Part shown: positions 61,466 to 64,000 of the stretch, piece after piece | How the letters are laid out: each line of letters begins with the position of its first letter | Numbering within the stretch: position 1 is the first letter of the stretch | Origin: Marinilactibacillus kalidii | Lineage (GTDB): Bacteria > Bacillota > Bacilli > Lactobacillales > Carnobacteriaceae_A | Assembly (NCBI RefSeq): GCF_017599325.1 | Contig: NZ_JAGFVM010000043.1 | Coordinates: 17,787-81,786, forward strand | Reading direction: 5' to 3' | DNA: 64,000 bases | Program-made: the position numbers and the translations under genes | Notes under the pieces: generated by a model | Databases searched by the model: none | Seen by the model: only the letters and a program-made list of their open reading frames with translations | Told to the model about the DNA's origin: nothing

Positions 61466-61529
61466 AGTTTAGCGTATTCGCTGTGAGCATGGTGTGAGGA
61501 AGCGACTTCTACCGTGAGGATACTGTGAG
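61466..61529 (-). promoter_or_regulatory. Candidate KdpE-controlled promoter of the trk operon
   Basis: Four GTGAG boxes on the plus strand (CTCAC on the transcribed side) start at 61483, 61494, 61514 and 61525. Spacings are 11, 20 and 11 bp, so all lie on nearly one helix face. A -10 TAAACT (61471-61466) follows with no recognisable -35, as expected of an activator-dependent promoter bound by an OmpR-type regulator. Confidence 0.6.
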
Positions 61530-61531
61530 TC

Positions 61532-61574
61532 AAAAAAACCACTGAAGATTAGAGGGGTCCCTAACTTCAGTGGT
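61532..61574 (-). terminator. Terminator of kdpDE
   Basis: Leftward stem ACCACTGAAGTTAG/CTAATCTTCAGTGGT followed by TTTTTTT. Confidence 0.9.
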
Positions 61575-61587
61575 CTATCATTTAACT

Positions 61588-62286
61588 TTATTTTTCAATC
61601 ATCCGGTAGCCTACGCCAATCTCAGTAATAATATACTCAGGCTGAGCAGGATTCTTTTCTATTTTCCTTCTAAGTCCAGCCATCATCGTTCTCAATGCTT
61701 GCGTGTCAGAGCCATATCCCTTGCCCCATATTTCATTTATAATGGTATTTGTTGTGAGTACTTTGCCGATATTCTTAAAAAATAATGCAAGTAAATCATA
61801 CTCCATAGGGGTAATATGTATAGGTTCTTCAGCCAAATAAACTAATCTTTTGACATAATCAATTTTCAAATCACCTATTTTGCTTTCAGTCTGTATCTTT
61901 ACAGAACTTGCTCGATAATAATGCCTAAAACCAACTCGGATGCGTGCAAGTAGTTCAGTAGCAGAAAAAGGTTTGGTTAAATAATCATCCGCTCCGGCAT
62001 CTAACACTTCCGCTTTTCCTTTATCCTCGCTCCTAGCAGAAACTACAATGATCGGGACTTCTGACCATTCTCTTAACCTTTTGATGATCTCTACCCCATC
62101 TACATCTGGCAAGCCTAAATCAAGAATGACCATATCGACCGTTTCCGAGACGAGTAGATTCATGGCTTCCTGACCATTTTCCGCTACTACATATCCAATT
62201 TTTTCATTGTCTAAAATATAACGTAAGAAGTTGCGGATCTGTGCATCATCTTCCACAATCAAAATGGTTTCATTCAGATAACTCAT
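61588..62286 (-). CDS. kdpE: OmpR-family response regulator, KdpE-like
   Basis: A 232-residue regulator. The receiver domain (1-120) has acidic pair residues in VEDDAQIR, the phospho-Asp in VILDLGLPDVDG (about residue 55) and Lys in DYLTKPF. The C-terminal winged helix has TPMEYDLLALFFKN and the recognition segment TQALRTMMAGLRRKIE. KdpE-type regulators respond to potassium or turgor stress. It overlaps the kinase gene by 17 nt and lies directly before the trk potassium operon, its likely target. Confidence 0.9.
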   Translation of the reverse strand: MSYLNETILIVEDDAQIRNFLRYILDNEKIGYVVAENGQEAMNLLVSETVDMVILDLGLPDVDGVEIIKRLREWSEVPIIVVSARSEDKGKAEVLDAGADDYLTKPFSATELLARIRVGFRHYYRASSVKIQTESKIGDLKIDYVKRLVYLAEEPIHITPMEYDLLALFFKNIGKVLTTNTIINEIWGKGYGSDTQALRTMMAGLRRKIEKNPAQPEYIITEIGVGYRMIEK

Positions 62287-63760
62287 TGCTAATCTCCTTT
62301 AAAGGTAAAGTAAAAATAAACGCTGCGCCCGTTTGTTGTTTTCGGTTGTGAGCAGCAATCGTGCCGCCATGTATGACAATGGCCGTTTCACAAATCGTCA
62401 ATCCCAAGCCTATTCTATTTTTGGAGTCGATTGGTTTATCGCCAATGGTATGGAAAGGTTTAAAAATAGTTTCCAATTCAGCTGTTGGGATACCTTTTCC
62501 ATTGTCGGCGATTGTAATCTGTACAAAATCTTCATTGATCAGTTTCACATCGATTTCTATTACTAACTGATCAGTTGCATGTTTAATGGCATTCTCCAAT
62601 AAATTGATGAAGACTTGTAAGATCAACTTCACATCTACAACGACAACGATCAGCTTTTCAGGCATTGACACTTGAATGGTCGTTTCTGGAAAGCGTTTGG
62701 TCGTGATTCGAATGGCTTCTTCAAGAATTTCTTCTAAGGCTTGTTGTTCAAACGTTAATGACAGTCTACCATTCTGTAACCGAGTTAAACTCAATACATT
62801 TTCAACCAGTGAATGCAGCCAGAGAATATCTTCTTGAATCGTTTTAATCATCTTATATCTAGAATCATCGATCGGTGTCGCGTTGATCAGCATCTCAGAA
62901 GTTGCACGCATTCCTGATAAGGGCGTTCTTAAATCGTGAGATATGCCTCTCAGCAAATGACTTCGCTGACGCTCTAACTTTGTTTCTTTATTTGATTCCT
63001 CTTTTTGATAAGCAAATAAAATTCTTTCCATTGCGAGTGCTGTATTCTCGATCATAGATATGATTGTTCGTTTCTGCAATTCAGATAAACGATCGACCTC
63101 ATCACTTTCAATGATGACTTGACCAAGTATCTCTTCTCTTCCTTTGATCGTCCAAAAGGTATGTGCATCTTTTACTTGGTAAAAATCATCTATTGATTCA
63201 TTAGTGGCTTGAAAGCGTTGATTCTCAAAATCTTTGCTCATTACCTTGGTTCCAAGAAGGTTTCGATGTTCATCAAAATAAAGACAGTAAGCATCCATAT
63301 GAAAGGCTTCTTGGATTGCTTCCTCTAAAACAACTGCTACCTTAGAGAGTTCAATTGTATTCGTCAGGCGGCTAGTTAGTCTGTATAGTGTCTGCGTTTC
63401 TCGCTCCTTTTCTTGAGCTCTCAAGGTATTTTGTTGAATACTTGAAGTCAACGTACTCGTAATGATCGCTGTTGCTGTCATAGTGATAAAGGTGAGGATG
63501 TAACTCGAATTATCGACAGCTAGGGTATAATAAGGCTTTGTAAATAAATAGTTAAACAACAACGTTGATATAATACTCGCGCTGATTCCATAGGTATATC
63601 CTGATGTTATACGGGAGATGATCACAACGGAAAGTAAATAAATGATCACAATATTCGTTTCTGGAAAACCAAACCGCTCGAATAGTATACCAAGACAAGA
63701 GGTTAAAACTAAGATGAAAAAGACAGTGATCAATGGTGTAACAGGTGCTTTTCTTTTCAT
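62270..63760 (-). CDS. Short KdpD-like sensor histidine kinase (DUF4118-HisKA-HATPase)
   Basis: A 496-residue kinase. Four transmembrane helices in residues 1-105 form the DUF4118 domain, followed by a GAF-like region (about 125-245), HisKA with GISHDLRTPLSGMR (phospho-His about 272) and HATPase with NLLENAIKHA and GIGLGLTICE. The large N-terminal KdpD/USP domains of full KdpD (about 900 residues) are missing. No kdpFABC genes are in view. It likely senses potassium or turgor and phosphorylates the adjacent KdpE-like regulator. Confidence 0.9.
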   Translation of the reverse strand: MKRKAPVTPLITVFFILVLTSCLGILFERFGFPETNIVIIYLLSVVIISRITSGYTYGISASIISTLLFNYLFTKPYYTLAVDNSSYILTFITMTATAIITSTLTSSIQQNTLRAQEKERETQTLYRLTSRLTNTIELSKVAVVLEEAIQEAFHMDAYCLYFDEHRNLLGTKVMSKDFENQRFQATNESIDDFYQVKDAHTFWTIKGREEILGQVIIESDEVDRLSELQKRTIISMIENTALAMERILFAYQKEESNKETKLERQRSHLLRGISHDLRTPLSGMRATSEMLINATPIDDSRYKMIKTIQEDILWLHSLVENVLSLTRLQNGRLSLTFEQQALEEILEEAIRITTKRFPETTIQVSMPEKLIVVVVDVKLILQVFINLLENAIKHATDQLVIEIDVKLINEDFVQITIADNGKGIPTAELETIFKPFHTIGDKPIDSKNRIGLGLTICETAIVIHGGTIAAHNRKQQTGAAFIFTLPLKEISNELSE

Positions 63761-63932
63761 TTTATTCAGCTGTTCCTTCCCGTTGCCGTTCTGTTCTAGT
63801 CAGACATATTTTATATCATGTAAGTAGTGATTGCACTCTTTTTTTGAAAGGTTACTGATTAAAAAAGGTTCTATAATATATGACGTTGGTAAGAAATCAC
63901 TAGTATCTTTTTTCTATGATTAAATTAGAAAA

Positions 63933-63997
63933 CAAGTGAGTTCTCCTGTAGAATGATAGTCGCCTAAAACCAAACATTCATAGGGGGAACTCACTTG
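63933..63997. repeat. Inverted repeat at the right edge
   Basis: Perfect 11-bp arms CAAGTGAGTTC (63933-63943) and GAACTCACTTG (63987-63997) separated by 43 bases; AGGGGG precedes the second arm, and a TTG there could start a gene beyond the window. This could be the end of an insertion sequence or a leader hairpin. The window ends too soon to decide. Confidence 0.5.
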
Positions 63998-64000
63998 CTT

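Noticed and set aside
1..64000. CRISPR array, rRNA or tRNA genes, restriction system, intact transposase
   Set aside because: I looked for spaced repeats and for the expected motifs and saw none in this window; tmRNA is the only structural RNA gene found besides the T-box leader.

Overview
This window is a low-GC Gram-positive chromosome segment, most likely from a lactic-acid bacterium (Lactobacillales), perhaps a Carnobacteriaceae-like genus. The pointers are strong AAGGAGG ribosome-binding sites, a WxL/LPXTG surface locus, a methionine T-box, ABC peptide importers, a tmRNA with a YALAA-ending tag, and many rather acidic surface proteins. The genus is inference only.

Layout. 1-11 kb: a truncated DASS/SLC13 transporter, a tautomerase, a metNIQ methionine importer under a T-box riboswitch, a GcvH-like/ArsC-like pair, a YihY membrane protein, a DUF2969 protein, an FAH-family enzyme, a Na/Pi cotransporter and an MFS permease. 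11-21 kb: a leftward peptide-uptake operon (two M20 amidohydrolases, oppB, oppC, oppA, oppD, oppF) followed by an M20 dipeptidase. 21.5-23.3 kb: a hypothetical protein, a Sir2 deacetylase and ssrA (tmRNA).

23.2-43.8 kb is the accessory region. A 74-bp near-identical repeat of the tmRNA 3' end plus its terminator (23240-23313 and 27891-27964) brackets a phage remnant with two unknown membrane proteins, a frameshifted endolysin, a holin and small lysis-associated genes. A RelBE-type toxin-antitoxin pair and endolysin debris follow. From about 30.2 to 43.8 kb lies a coherent set: endolysin, holin, tail fibre, Dit, tape measure, frameshifted tail chaperones, tail tube, tail terminator, a scaffold-like protein, an ArpU-like late activator and a divergent self-cleaving S24 repressor. 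I see no terminase, portal, capsid, replication or integrase gene. This is best explained as an SOS-inducible, non-contractile (F-type) tailocin, comparable in plan to Listeria monocins. It is the most interesting system in the window.

43.8-50.2 kb: a formate/nitrite-type channel, a secreted ChW-repeat protein, a GNAT acetyltransferase, a VOC protein, a WxL cell-surface cluster (LPXTG, WxL, DUF916/DUF3324) and a small HTH protein. 50.3-51.7 kb: a 24-residue hydrophobic peptide gene, an SOS-controlled orphan YolD protein and an unknown protein. 51.7-57.4 kb: a HAD phosphatase, a phosphoglycerate-mutase-like protein and the conserved secG-est-rnr-smpB block. 57.5-64 kb: a ZIP transporter with an apparent ATT start, a TrkH/TrkA potassium system, and a KdpE/short-KdpD two-component system with four phased GTGAG boxes in front of the trk operon. 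The SOS response links several parts: the tailocin repressor is of the RecA-cleaved type and the YolD gene carries LexA/DinR boxes.
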